Positions 33,993-44,310 of a stretch of DNA of 64,000 nt are shown piece after piece; position 1 is the stretch's first letter; each line of letters opens with the position of its first letter. The position numbers and the translations under genes were made by a program. The stretch covers positions 68,353,901 through 68,417,900 of the forward strand of contig JAWZYU010000009.1 of NCBI GenBank assembly GCA_038380435.1. The letters are read 5' to 3'. The stretch comes from Ryuthela nishihirai (lineage: Eukaryota; Arthropoda; Arachnida; Araneae; Heptathelidae). The notes below the pieces were generated by a model, which had not been told where the DNA came from, made no database searches, and saw only the letters and a program-made list of their open reading frames with translations.

Positions 33993-34013
33993 GTGGCGTG
34001 TTAAATTAAGTTT

Positions 34014-34055
34014 CCTGACAGACCTCTGTGGCAAGCAGTTACTTGAGGAGTATTT
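34014..34055 (+). mobile_element. SINE-B 3' fragment
   Basis: CCTGACAGACCTCTGTGGCAAGCAG and TACTTGAGGAGTATTTTT, the last 40 bp of the family. Confidence 0.75.
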
Positions 34056-34130
34056 TTTATAATTTTATTACTAAAGTTTCTTCCAATAAACTAGTAGTTT
34101 TAATGTTAAAATTATTATTCGAAATTATAT

Positions 34131-34300
34131 GCGCTTGGCTACTGATCTACGGGACCTGGGTTCGAGCCCCGGGTAAGGCATGGATGTTCGTGCTGTTTTT
34201 CTGCTGAGGTCCTGCCATCCTCTCAGACCTTCTACTCTGGCATGTTAACTGACAGGCTCCTGTCAGACCTCTGTGGCAAGCAGCTGCTTGAGGGGGTATT
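34131..34300 (+). mobile_element. SINE-B, 5'-truncated
   Basis: Begins inside the tRNA-like head at GCGCTTGGCTACTGATCTAC, keeps the B box GGTTCGAGCCC and runs to GCTGCTTGAGGGGGTATT, then (TA)n. Lacks the A box, so it could not be transcribed from its own full promoter. Confidence 0.88.
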
Positions 34301-35594
34301 TTTATATATATATATATTACAATAACAAAGATTTATTATTAACTTTTGTGTATATACATGTGCTTCTATTTAACAAAATATTTAACTTTTCTTATGTCGA
34401 TATTTCATCACAGCAGTAACAACGTTCAAAAAGACAACTGCACTTTATGATCCAAATACCACATTAAAATTAGTTCTCAATCATTGGAGTGATAAATAGC
34501 AATTAATTGTTATTGTTATTTTTCTGTATAAATATATATTCATTCGTGCTCATATTTTTTTGTTTCTTTAATTAATGAACCGAAGTTTGTTCGAACCCAA
34601 TGAGTAATGAATAAATCTGATAAATGGTAGAGCTTATATACAGAAATGCATGAAGCTAATTCGGTTTTTTAAGTATTCGTGGTATAGGCCACTAAAACGT
34701 TTAACACAATTAAAATCTCAGTGTTTGTAACCACAATTATTAGAGGTGTTTCGTAGAAACTAATATTTCTTGAGTAAAATCTTTATAAACGCTAAGGTCA
34801 ATTCATTAATGAGAATACTTTCAAAACAATCAAACTCTGATTAGTGCCTATGAATTTAAATTACTAAATACTTATTAAAAGGTCAAACAAAATTACTTAT
34901 TTTACTTTAATAGGTTTTATATTTCCAAAGTACAAGCAAAATGAGAAATTAAAAATATGACTGATCTCGACCGGGGCTCAACTTACGTCTGTTTCTGGAT
35001 AACAAGAAATCTTCTTGCGCTATTCAATATTAGTAATTACATTTAAACCAAATATACATGGTGGATAAATTATTTTCTTTTTCATTTAAAAAAAGAAATA
35101 TGGCGAAAAAATATAAAAGGGTATCATATAAAGATGACGTCCTTTCATATGTCACTACCAGGAATAGGAATCGTTGGAAATGACATAACTTATGGGAGAT
35201 TTTTTTCCAAATTTAAGGAACAACCCGATGTTGTTATTTCAATGGAAAAGGTAACCTCGAAGCTCCCTAACTTCTAATATATATATATATTTGAAAAATT
35301 TGATAGCTGATAAAGATCTGTCAAATATATCAATATCTCGATTAATATTCGTGAAGTATTTAATGAATTATTGAAGTTTGAATATTTAACAATAACAATG
35401 CCAGTCACAAAAATTGATTTAACACGTCAATTAAAACTTAATAATAAATACTGTATCAAACTGTTTATAATGTGTCGTTTTTGTGGGGAGTCAGATATTT
35501 GTTGAATTGGCGCATGGTTCCCGATCAAAAGGTACCTAATATGTTCTACTAAATCTTGTCAAGATATTTGACGAGCTGGGTCATCGCATAAATT
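34301..35594. other. AT-rich DNA, nothing recognised
   Basis: Includes a frame of about 65 codons near 35075-35275 ending KLPNF then a stop, with no family signature. (AT)n at 35276-35292. Confidence 0.5.
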
Positions 35595-36032
35595 GTCAAC
35601 AGACTGTACGATATGTACAACACATTTATTAACACTAATATTTACAATAATACAAGATCGGCCTTTCACTAAGGCCTAGCACTTGACAATAATCACGGCT
35701 GGCTAACTCGCCTAGCCGCAACAAAAACCTTGCCGAAACACACTGTTCCGGACTGGGATATCCCCCAAGCCGAATTCTCACGCTGGTCGGAGCATGACTT
35801 CCGACCAGCAGCACACTATCGAGCAAAAGGACTCAGAAAGAAAGTATTTTCTTTGCTCCTTGTCTCAGGATGGTCACGTAACTCTTTTTCACGTCCAATA
35901 GTGGGCCGCATGCCGATTCCGGTGTCTGTCAGCGGAAGATTGACGCCCTTGAGCAACCCTCACTTCCGGGGCGAGGGCCCTTCGACCTTCGCTTCGGGTG
36001 GTAGAACGGACTCGCATCATCTGACCGTTACA
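35595..36032 (-). mobile_element. Solo LTR candidate (gypsy-type)
   Basis: On the reverse strand the block starts TGTAACGGTCAGATGATGCG, is GC-richer than its surroundings, and ends with an AATAAA-type signal (GTTAATAAATGTGTTGTAC) before TACAGTC. TGTAAC...ACA ends and a late poly(A) signal are typical of LTRs. No internal region follows, so a solo LTR is inferred. The frame at 35730-36191 (153 aa) crosses it and is not a gene. I could not find a clear target duplication. Confidence 0.5.
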
Positions 36033-36643
36033 CTGCTTAATGTGTTTATTTTAGAAGTCTGTGTAAAGAATTATTTCATTATTCATCAGTTTTGTATAAG
36101 TTTTTTAAGACTGGCATTGTCATTTGTTAAATATTCAAATTTCCATAATTCATTAAATAGTAAACGAATGTTGTTGAAATCGATATATTGATATATTTGA
36201 TTAAGATTTTTATCTGCTATAACATTTTTCAAAAAATATTTTATAAATTATAGAACTTCGCCATTAGCTTCTCTTTGACATAACATAAGACTGTTGCTTA
36301 ATTTATGGTAACCAGTGTACTTCTCAAAGATTACCCCCAATTTTGGAATCCTGTGACCTAGTTATTTAGTACATTATAGAAGAACTTCTTATAGATATAA
36401 TAAGTCAACTCTGTTAGTTTACCATAAAATTATGATTATTGAAATAAATTTATGTGGGTACAACTAGGAGGATAACTTAATAATGTATGTAACTCCATTA
36501 AGGGGTTGATGCTTTAAAATCTAGTCTGAAATCAGAGTAACATTATGACAACAAGAAGAAACAGTAGCTTCCAAAACATAATCTTAATGCTAAAACTACT
36601 AGTTTATTAGATAGATTTAAGTAATAAGAATAAAAACTAAATT
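36033..36643. other. AT-rich DNA with short repeats
   Basis: Contains the second short dispersed repeat (36326-36376), preceded at 36295-36320 by TTAATTTATGGTAACCAGTGTA, which looks like the terminal repeat of the Tc1 element at 40966-42408. Confidence 0.4.
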
Positions 36644-36824
36644 ATCTCTCAAGCATCTACTTCCTACAGAGGTTTTATGGTAGTCTTTCAGTTTAACACG
36701 TCATCAAAAAGATCTATGAGGAAGGCGAGACTTCGGCAGCAGGGCAATATGCAAAATAAAACATCCATATGTACCAGGTCTCTTTGATCAGTAGTCAAGT
36801 GGCTAATCTCTCGACAACAAGGAT
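36644..36824 (-). mobile_element. SINE-B, diverged
   Basis: Reverse copy: CTCTCAAGCATCTACTTCCTACAGAGG at the left (3' end), GATCTATGAGGAAGGCGAGAC in the middle, GATCAGTAGTCAAGTGGCTAA at the right (head). Confidence 0.7.
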
Positions 36825-37896
36825 GGTTGGTTTCCATATACTCACATTTAAGGAATAGAATACGAAACGACGTTCCAGTTTGAATTCCCTTAAGGTACCG
36901 ATATATTTATTGGTCTCTACCGATTGAATGGTCAGTCTTCTAAATCTCGTCTATGGACATCTGTATTGAGATGGGTTGTTTGAGATGTTTATTGACTTTT
37001 GAAAGTTCAGGAAAACTCCTCGTCTGAGAAAATATTCAATTTGTCTAATTAGCGCTGTTGTGTTTAATCTTTTGAGCAGTTAAAGGGACAGCCATGATTA
37101 CTTAACGTTACATTTCAAATTATAATTTTATCATCCGTGAGTATAGCAATCGTTGTTTTCTTGCTGAAATCGTATTGAACATCATAAACAAACACAGAAT
37201 AAATGAATATTTATTACCTCTAACTTTGGTGGAGTTAATAATTTTGTTTCGTGCTTTTGGTGATAAAAGAGTTGTATTCGATTTATATTATACTTTCCTT
37301 TTGAGAGGTTTCAATCTATTATTTCATGCCATCTTTCACACGAAGGTTAGAATCAACAAACTACAGATCGCTGACCTTGTTGGTGTGAAGAATCTCTTAG
37401 GTTTTATGTTCTGTTCATGCCAAAACGCCATCAATCCATTTCTTTGCCCACCCTCTTGCTATCCCCCCCCCTAAGTTTCCTTTACTCCAATGATAGTTTC
37501 GGAAAGTTTTAAAATTTTTCTTATTTGAGCAAATTTATAATCATAGAATATCGGACGTATCATATTTACAAATGTTCTCTGTTTATATCTGTTACATTTT
37601 CCAAATTAAAAGAAAAACTGCAGGTTAGACATATTTACAGTCAATCAATCAAAATCAATCAAAATACTTCATTTTTAATGCATTATACTATACATTTAGT
37701 ACAATATAAACAACCTAAAAGCATTCTCTTATGTACTTATTCCTTACAAATTAATTACAACATAAAGATTCACTCATCGGTGAATTGTGACAAACTATTA
37801 ATATTCTCGCATTTTTGAAATTTTAAGAATGAGCATTTTCGTTTATTTACAAACAATAAAAGAAAAAGCGTTTACTACAATACAGTACGAGAAGTG
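36825..37896. other. AT-rich DNA, nothing recognised
   Basis: Frames at 37175-37474 (99 aa) and 37525-37818 (97 aa) are AT-driven, with no motif I recognise. Confidence 0.45.
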
Positions 37897-37898
37897 TA

Positions 37899-38115
37899 CA
37901 GTCGCTCAAAAAAGTATTCGAACGCTATGTTTGACTACATAATTCAGAAAAAAAAATCTGGCAACAATTTTTTTTAGAAATTAGTGATCTGGCAACCTTC
38001 GTGTACAGTACACGAAGGTTGCCAGATCACTAATTTCTAAAACAAATTGTTGCCAGATATTTTTTCTGAATTATGTAGTCAAACATAGTGTTCGGATATT
38101 TTTTTTGAGCGACTG
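37899..38115. mobile_element. Palindromic MITE, copy 1
   Basis: A 217-bp element that is reverse-complementary to itself almost throughout, with TA at both flanks (37897-37898 and 38116-38117). Ends CAGTCGCTCAAAAAAGTATT / ATATTTTTTTTGAGCGACTG; centre GTGTACAGTACAC. TA target and terminal repeat suggest mobilisation by a Tc1/mariner-type transposase. Two more copies: 38843-39056 and 49019-49233. Confidence 0.9.
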
Positions 38116-38409
38116 TAGAAGCGATATAAATTTGAATAAAATTTTTATCGTAGAATTGTAAACATAAAAGCGAAGTCGATTATATGTGAACGGTATAACT
38201 TTAATTTTTTCTTAAAGATTAATAATTCACCAATATAATTTCGAAGCTCACTAGGAAACAAATTGAGATATTTTAGGTGCTAAATATAAAATATGTTTAT
38301 GTAATATTTCCGTTTTTTACAAGTGGAATTACAAACTTTCTGCCATCTGAACGAAAACTATAATTATCCATTTTTAATTCAAAGCAATGACTATGCATAC
38401 ATATGCAAA

Positions 38410-40380
38410 TCATCAATTTATATAAACAGGTGAATGAAGGACAGTAGTTTTAAATTTTGGTAAGTGTTATTTATATTTTGATAAATGCCTCCATCAGATA
38501 TCTTTTTAATAATTTTGTTTTGGAGACAGTCAGTGGTTTCAGGGTACCACCATAGTAATCCATAATACACTACAGAATGAATCCAAGAACAAGAAGTTGT
38601 AACCAACATTTGGTGATTCACAATTTTTTAAATAGTATACTTTACACAACATTGCTCGAATTATTTTGTTAACGTTTGAACGTGTACCCTCTAGTTCAGA
38701 ATTTGATCAATTGTTATTCCTAAATACTTTATTTCATCCACTCTCTAATAGGCCTAAGCAACAGCTTTCATTAATATCACAAATAATTTCATGGATTTTA
38801 CGGTTAAATTATCTACAATATCAAATTTATTTTTAGAGGGTACAGTCGCTCAAAAAAGTATCCGAACACTATGGTTGATTACAAAATTCAGAAAAAATAT
38901 CTGGCAACGATTTTTTTAGAAATTAGTCATCTGGCAACCTTCGTGTCACGTGACACGAAGGTTGCCAGATCACTGATTTCTAAAAAAATCATTGCCAGAT
39001 ATTTTTTCTGAATTTTGTAATCAACCATAGTGTTCGGATACTTTTTTGAGCGACTGTACAATATATATTTCGTTTTAGATAAATTTAAAGTTAGCTTATT
39101 TATTTTAAACCATTTTACAATATCTGTTAAATCACTATTTATTATACTTTGCAGATCAGCAAGAATTTTTGCTGTAAATGTAATAGCAGTATCATCTGCA
39201 AAACTGTTATCCATACCATCAAGTTTTAAAGAACAGAAAATCATAGATATAAATTAAAAAGAGAATTGGACCTAAGATGAAGTCCTGAGGGACACCATAC
39301 TTTATTTCCAACTCGTAAATAAGAGTTCCAGTAGTCTTCACAATTTGTGCTTTATTTGATAAATATCTCGAAAATCATTTGAGAGCAATACCTATGACTT
39401 CAACACATTCAAATATATGTAATGAAACCTGATGGAAAACAGTGTCAAATACTATTTATATATCTAAAAAAAATAGCTGAGGTAACATAATTATTGCCAA
39501 TAGACTCGTAAAGATGTTTAGAGTAGTTTATCACAGCAACTTCTGTGCTTTTATTCTCCCTGAAACCAAAACTTGTGTATCATAGTAGAAAGCATTTCTT
39601 AGTAGATAACTATTCAGTCTTTTTTTACTAAATTTTCCAGAAAGTGCGGAATATTAGATATAGGTCTGTAATTGGAAAGAGCATTTTTGTTTCCTTTTTT
39701 GTATGTAGGAACCACGACTGCCTTTTTTAATCTATCAGGTTATAACCCACTTGCAAGCAATAAATTAAAAATGTATGTCAATGCTGTAAAAATATAATTA
39801 AAACATTTTTTTTTATAATTGTTGCATTGAACTCAGTAATTCCTGGACTCTTATTTTCCTTAATATCATTAGTGATACTGTGAATCTCCTGTTCAGTATT
39901 TGGAATTAAAAAAAATGGAATTGCTATTCCTAGAAATATAATTACTTACAATATTTAAATTAGAGTTGACTTGGTTTCCACTGACATTGGCTGGAGTAAG
40001 AACAAAGTATGTATTAAAATCATTAGAAATTTTAGCAGAGTTCTTATTTTCTATTGGATCAGGATTAGAAAAATTCCGTACGAATAATTCCTTACGTTTA
40101 GATTCCTTTTAATTTAACATTAATTATTCTAAATCTCCATTGCTTTCTACTGTCGCCGTTGCATTTTAGGAATTGTGTTCTAGGATAATTATTTTAGGCA
40201 GATATCAATAAAGCATAAAGTCCATTTCTATCTATTTTGTAATTATCTTCGTGAATGATAATGTGAGGATATTTCTTATGCTTCTTCTGTAATTTATCTT
40301 TTAATTTAATATCTTTTTTGATATCATCTGTTATCCATGGATTTTTACTTCTATCGTTAGATTTTTTAATTCCATTTTAT
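38410..40380 (-). pseudogene. Non-LTR retrotransposon reverse transcriptase (jockey/CR1-type), decayed
   Basis: Reverse-strand motifs from 5' to 3': ENKSPGITEFN (about 39840), VVVPTYKKGNKNALSNYRPIS (about 39655-39720), FDTVFH (about 39440, motif A region), GVPQDFILGPILFLIY (about 39255-39305, motif B), FADDTAITF (about 39180-39210, motif C, F for Y), KWFKINKLTLNLSKTKYIL (39060-39130, motif D region), then a MITE insertion (38843-39056), then DEIKYLGITIDQ (about 38710-38745). The C-terminal part follows to about 38420 (ORF 38418-38621). Many stops and shifts; one frame (38927-39244) remains. The endonuclease and 5' end are not recognised. Confidence 0.8.
38843..39056. mobile_element. Palindromic MITE, copy 2, inside the LINE
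   Basis: 214 bp, self-complementary, TA flanks (38841-38842 and 39057-39058), centre GTGTCACGTGACAC. It separates the LINE's KTKYIL from the following PSKNKFDIVDNLT segment. Confidence 0.92.
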
Positions 40381-40399
40381 CTTTTGCATTGCTCTAAGA

Positions 40400-40590
40400 C
40401 ATGATCGGTTCTAGGGATGGCGGAAGTGTCCTTCCCCTTAAGAATACTAATAACCAGAAGGCGTAAACATTTTATACATATATATATATTTTTAGTATTT
40501 TTCAAAAAAAAATTAAACCGGAACGATGTTTCGGTTTAATCTTCTCTAACCCCCCCCCCTCCTTATGTTTTTAGATCCAGAACTGTTCTA
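40400..40590 (+). repeat. 'GGATCT' repeat family, diverged copy
   Basis: GTTCTAGGGATGG, CCTTCCCCTTAAGAATACTA and a T/A-rich body follow copy 1's order. A hairpin TTAAACCG ... CGGTTTAA lies at about 40513-40540 and a C-run TCTAACCCCCCCCC closes it. Confidence 0.4.
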
Positions 40591-40965
40591 ACGCATCATA
40601 TTTCGCATGCCTGTAATCATTTGATTACATCTTTCTTCAGTGCCAAAGTTTCGCCTATGCATAGCAGTACATTACGATACTGAACCTTAGTTCGAAATCC
40701 AATATCTTCTCACTAGGAATATTTTGCATTGGTTTCCATCCTCCCTATACGGTATATGTTTTCACTGTCTTGGTCGCTGCTTCGTTGAAGTATTCTGCAA
40801 ACAAACAGATACCTTTAACTTTTTCTAAGTTAGAATTTTTACAATCGATTTTTCAATTGGGTTCTGTTAACTTTTGTTTTTAGCCTCTTTAGTATAGATA
40901 GAAAGGCCCATAGCTTCACTGCAAGATATTACTGTGTGCAAAAAAACGTAATTACTGAAATACTA

Positions 40966-42408
40966 CACTGGTTTCCATAAATTAAGGAAAACTCAGAAAA
41001 AATGATGATAAAAAAAACTATATGAATGATTTTAATGACATTTGATGAAAACATGAATTACAATGCTAGTTTCAGAATGGCATAAAATATTTCATATTAG
41101 CAATATTTTTCGTCAAAAAATAACACTTTATAGGAACTTGTCCAAAAATGAGGAGTCAGGATGCAAAGGGCAAAGTTCTATAATAAGGAGTGTGGTAATC
41201 CCTTACAATAATGCAGGCACGACAGCGATGTTGCATGATGTTCATGATGTGAATCAGCTTAATCGTGAGTAACGTCTAGTTTTCCTGTAAAGCAGTAATA
41301 AGCTCTCCCTTTGTTTCAGGTAGCGGGTTGAGGGTAGCAACACATCTCCCTAGTGTATCTCACACATACTCAATCGGATTTAGTTCGGGAGATCGAGCTG
41401 CCACTCCATGCACATAATGGTCTCCTCTTGAAGGTATTGTTCCACTAGTCGAGCTCTGTGCGGACGAGTGCTATCGTTTTGTAAGATGAATGTTTCACCT
41501 ATTGCATCAGTCAAAGGACGTACATAAGGGTCCAGGATGTCATCCCTATACCTTTGAGGTTCCCACTCGTCAACGCATAGAGGTCTTTGCATCCACCTAA
41601 GGAAATGCCACCAAAAACATATACTCTACCTCCGCCGTTGCTGTCTCTTTGACGGATGTTACTGGGATGATAGTGGGTACCTCGTTCTCTCCATATCAAA
41701 CAATGTCTGGGATCACTCTGTAAGCAATATCTGGACTCATCTGTGAAGAGAACGGACCTCCTTGCTCTTCTGTCAAGTTACCATACATGCGTACCCAATT
41801 CAACCGCTCTCTCCTGTGACGTGACGTGAGAGATATACAAATTACTGGCCTTCTAGAGTATAGACCTGTCACATAAAGCGTTCTACGGACAGTAGAAGCT
41901 GATACAATCCTCCCAGTGGCTGTTGCAAGAGAGGATCGTAGCTGAGAGGGAGTAGACGTCCTGCTCCTTCATGCTGTTAATCGCAGATATCGGTCTTGTA
42001 CAGCGGTCGTAACTCTAACCCTTCCTCGTCTAAACCTCCGAGACGCGGAATCCGTGCTAAAAAATAATTCCACAGTCTATGGACCACAGAAGGACTCGTA
42101 TTCAGTCATCGTGCCCCGTCTGACTGACTTTGGCCTGCTTCGAGTCAACCAATTCTTTTGGCAAATGATGTCTCGAAGTAATTCCTACAAAATGGCTATT
42201 TGGAATTTATTTACTCACATTTACAACATAAAATAAAGATCCACTCCAAAAACTCGTTTTTATTCCGCTATCCTATTACACAAATTGACGGAACCTAGAC
42301 TAATTTTGCATACGATATGCTCACTCGGCATTACTTTACTGGTTACATGAACAAGTTTGGCGAATTATTGCGTTTTTCTCATTTTTCCTTAATTTATGGA
42401 AACCAGTG
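40966..42408 (-). mobile_element. Tc1-like DNA transposon with intact ends (different family from copies 1 and 2)
   Basis: Terminal inverted repeats CACTGGTTTCCATAAATTAA and TTAATTTATGGAAACCAGTG are perfect over 20 bp or more, with TA on both sides (40964-40965 and 42409-42410). Length about 1.44 kb, the usual size for an autonomous Tc1 element, but the transposase frame is broken. Confidence 0.92.
41330..42100 (-). pseudogene. Tc1-like transposase, frameshifted
   Basis: On the reverse strand: GRTTAVQDRYLRLTA (second HTH region, about 41965-42020) then TPSQLRSSLATATG and VSASTVRRTL; after a shift, VLFTDESRYCL (first catalytic aspartate, about 41735-41770) and LIWRERGTHYHPSNI; VYVFGGISLGG; ILQNDSTRPHRARLVEQYLQ (second catalytic aspartate, about 41440-41500); and ARSPELNPIEYV (about 41365-41400; E where the family usually has D). 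At least three frame changes separate these. The first HTH at the N terminus is not clearly readable. Confidence 0.85.
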
Positions 42409-42410
42409 TA

Positions 42411-43033
42411 TTTTACTTGACATGAAAAACCAATAATATCTTTGGTGGCTCGCCCATTAGGCCATCTGGCACGCTGCCCCATCACGAATAATCATAAAAA
42501 ATATGAAACAAATTTTAAATTTAGTATTCTTTATTTGCCATATCTAAATCAACACGTTATCATTTTTATATTCGCTTTGCAATCATTATTTGCCGTGTTA
42601 CGTAGACAATCACGGCATTTACTTTGCGAATCAGGGCCACATCAACTGTTTTCTTATTGTCAATACGAATTTTAATGTTACGGCCTAGGAACTTAGGCAT
42701 TATCTATTATAGCGATGACACAAATATGCATGCGATAAAATACAACAGCGCTGAACTGCAGGAGATAGGTCACTATTTTGTAGTAGCCCGAGACACTTGA
42801 TTGACTGATTCTACCAAAATGAACCAATAGTCGAAGATTTTGTTATTTAGCAAATATCTTCATTTGACTGAGGCAGGCTCAACAAGCCTAAGCTTTCCTG
42901 ACTGTATGGATTTAAAATGGGTTGCCAACTTTTTTATATTGCCAAGGAAGGATACTTATGTATGAAGAATTAAAAACATTACATATGAAAGTGTATAAAT
43001 GTGTTGAATTAAAGATATGTATTAGCATTTATT
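42411..43033. other. Unassigned DNA
   Basis: A 77-aa forward frame at 42442-42675 has no family signature. No repeats recognised. Confidence 0.45.
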
Positions 43034-43124
43034 ATTAAAATATGTTATTAGCATAAAAGAATGCTAATAACATATTTTAATATGATTGTTCATGATTTTA
43101 ATTCATGAACAATCATATTAAAAT
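43034..43124. repeat. Two overlapping perfect 21-bp hairpins
   Basis: Hairpin 1: arms 43034-43054 and 43061-43081, loop AAAAGA. Hairpin 2: arms 43074-43094 and 43104-43124, loop ATTTTAATT. All 21 pairs of each are perfect. The 8-bp segment 43074-43081 belongs to both, so only one can be fully formed at a time. Confidence 0.9.
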
Positions 43125-43719
43125 ACTTTGTGTAGAGCCCAGTCAGCCAGATGCGTCGTATTTTTTTAAAAATTGCAATTCAAAGGTAAGGTCTCCTGTT
43201 TGATCCCAGACGCTATCATTTAGAGAGTGTTTTTTTCTCTCTTCTTTTCATAATTCAATTTATTACCAGATCACTGTTTTCGCAAATCGTTGTAAAATAA
43301 ATTAGTATTTACAATAAAAGATAATATTATAATTAATAAATTAATATCGCAAGTTAAATATACCCAAAATGACACCTTTTGAAGTAAAAAAAATAATAAT
43401 AGTAATAAATTCAGTTTAAATAAATCTAAATTATAATCGAAACGGAGTGAAAAAATAGTAAATCCAAAGATTAGACAAAATTTTTACGAATAGTTTTTTT
43501 AAAATACCACTAGATTGGAGAGGAAAAACACATGTATAAAGGCAATTATTACAGTGGAGGGCAAAAATGCTGAATTGGAATAGAAAGGATAAGATTTTCC
43601 GATTTATATTTTTTATCTGTGTGTCTGTTTGCTAAATAATGTGTTTCGTGCTGGGAAAGAAAGAAGACATGCGTTGATTTTTCTTTAAATTCAATACCAG
43701 ACATCTCCCTAAAATATTT
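43125..43719. other. AT-rich DNA, nothing recognised
   Basis: No supported feature. Confidence 0.5.
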
Positions 43720-44310
43720 TTCTACATCCGGTCGTTACCTGTGCTAAGCAAAGTGCCCGTCCCAAAACATTTCAGACACAAGACGCTACTGGACCATCAT
43801 TTCAAACAACCAGGAACCAACTTGCTTGAAGAGCAACTTCATCGCAGAGAGAGAGCATCATGAATGTGTTCTTGCTTACAGTTATTTCGGCCACTGCCTG
43901 TACACGGAAGTGTCGAAACAACCCGAAATTTACCGCGCGTGGAACGTTATCGATAGTGTTACTTGTGATCGCTTGGTGGCGCTGGTGGCAAGTAAAGCAA
44001 TGAGTGCGTGAGGAAGGCCAGTGCGTCCCAAGCCGGCTGACTGCTTACACTGCTGATTCGTAGCCTGCTCTAGGATGTGAGCAGATAGCAGCGTGCAGTG
44101 GAGGACGTCTGAAGCACTGCTGGGATACCGAGTTCCTCTTTACCGACGGTAAGTCTGAGTGGTTCGCTAATTCCTCGTTTAGCCACGTGACGCTCCCGCT
44201 CGAAGAGAAACGTCTCTAATCTGCCAAACTCCGCGCATTTCGAGGCTAGATGCCGGAGAAAGAGTCTGCAGAAGGCTCTCTTCCTAGGACAAGCGTTTAC
44301 GCACAAGTAA
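43720..44310 (+). promoter_or_regulatory. GC-richer single-copy block, candidate promoter and first exon
   Basis: Within AT-rich DNA this block has many CG dinucleotides, does not match any repeat in the window, and contains a good splice-donor match CGACGGTAAGTCT with GT at 44149-44150. Two overlapping forward frames are open: 43826-44011 (61 aa, MKSNFIAEREHHECVLAYSY...) and 43860-44003 (47 aa, starting MNVFLLTVISATAC, which looks like a short signal peptide, and ending in a W-rich hydrophobic tail). Neither belongs to a family I know. It may be a 5' exon of a host gene continuing to the right, or an unrecognised element. Confidence 0.3.

Noticed and set aside
35730..36191. 153-aa forward frame
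   Set aside because: It crosses the solo-LTR candidate into AT-rich DNA and has no domain.
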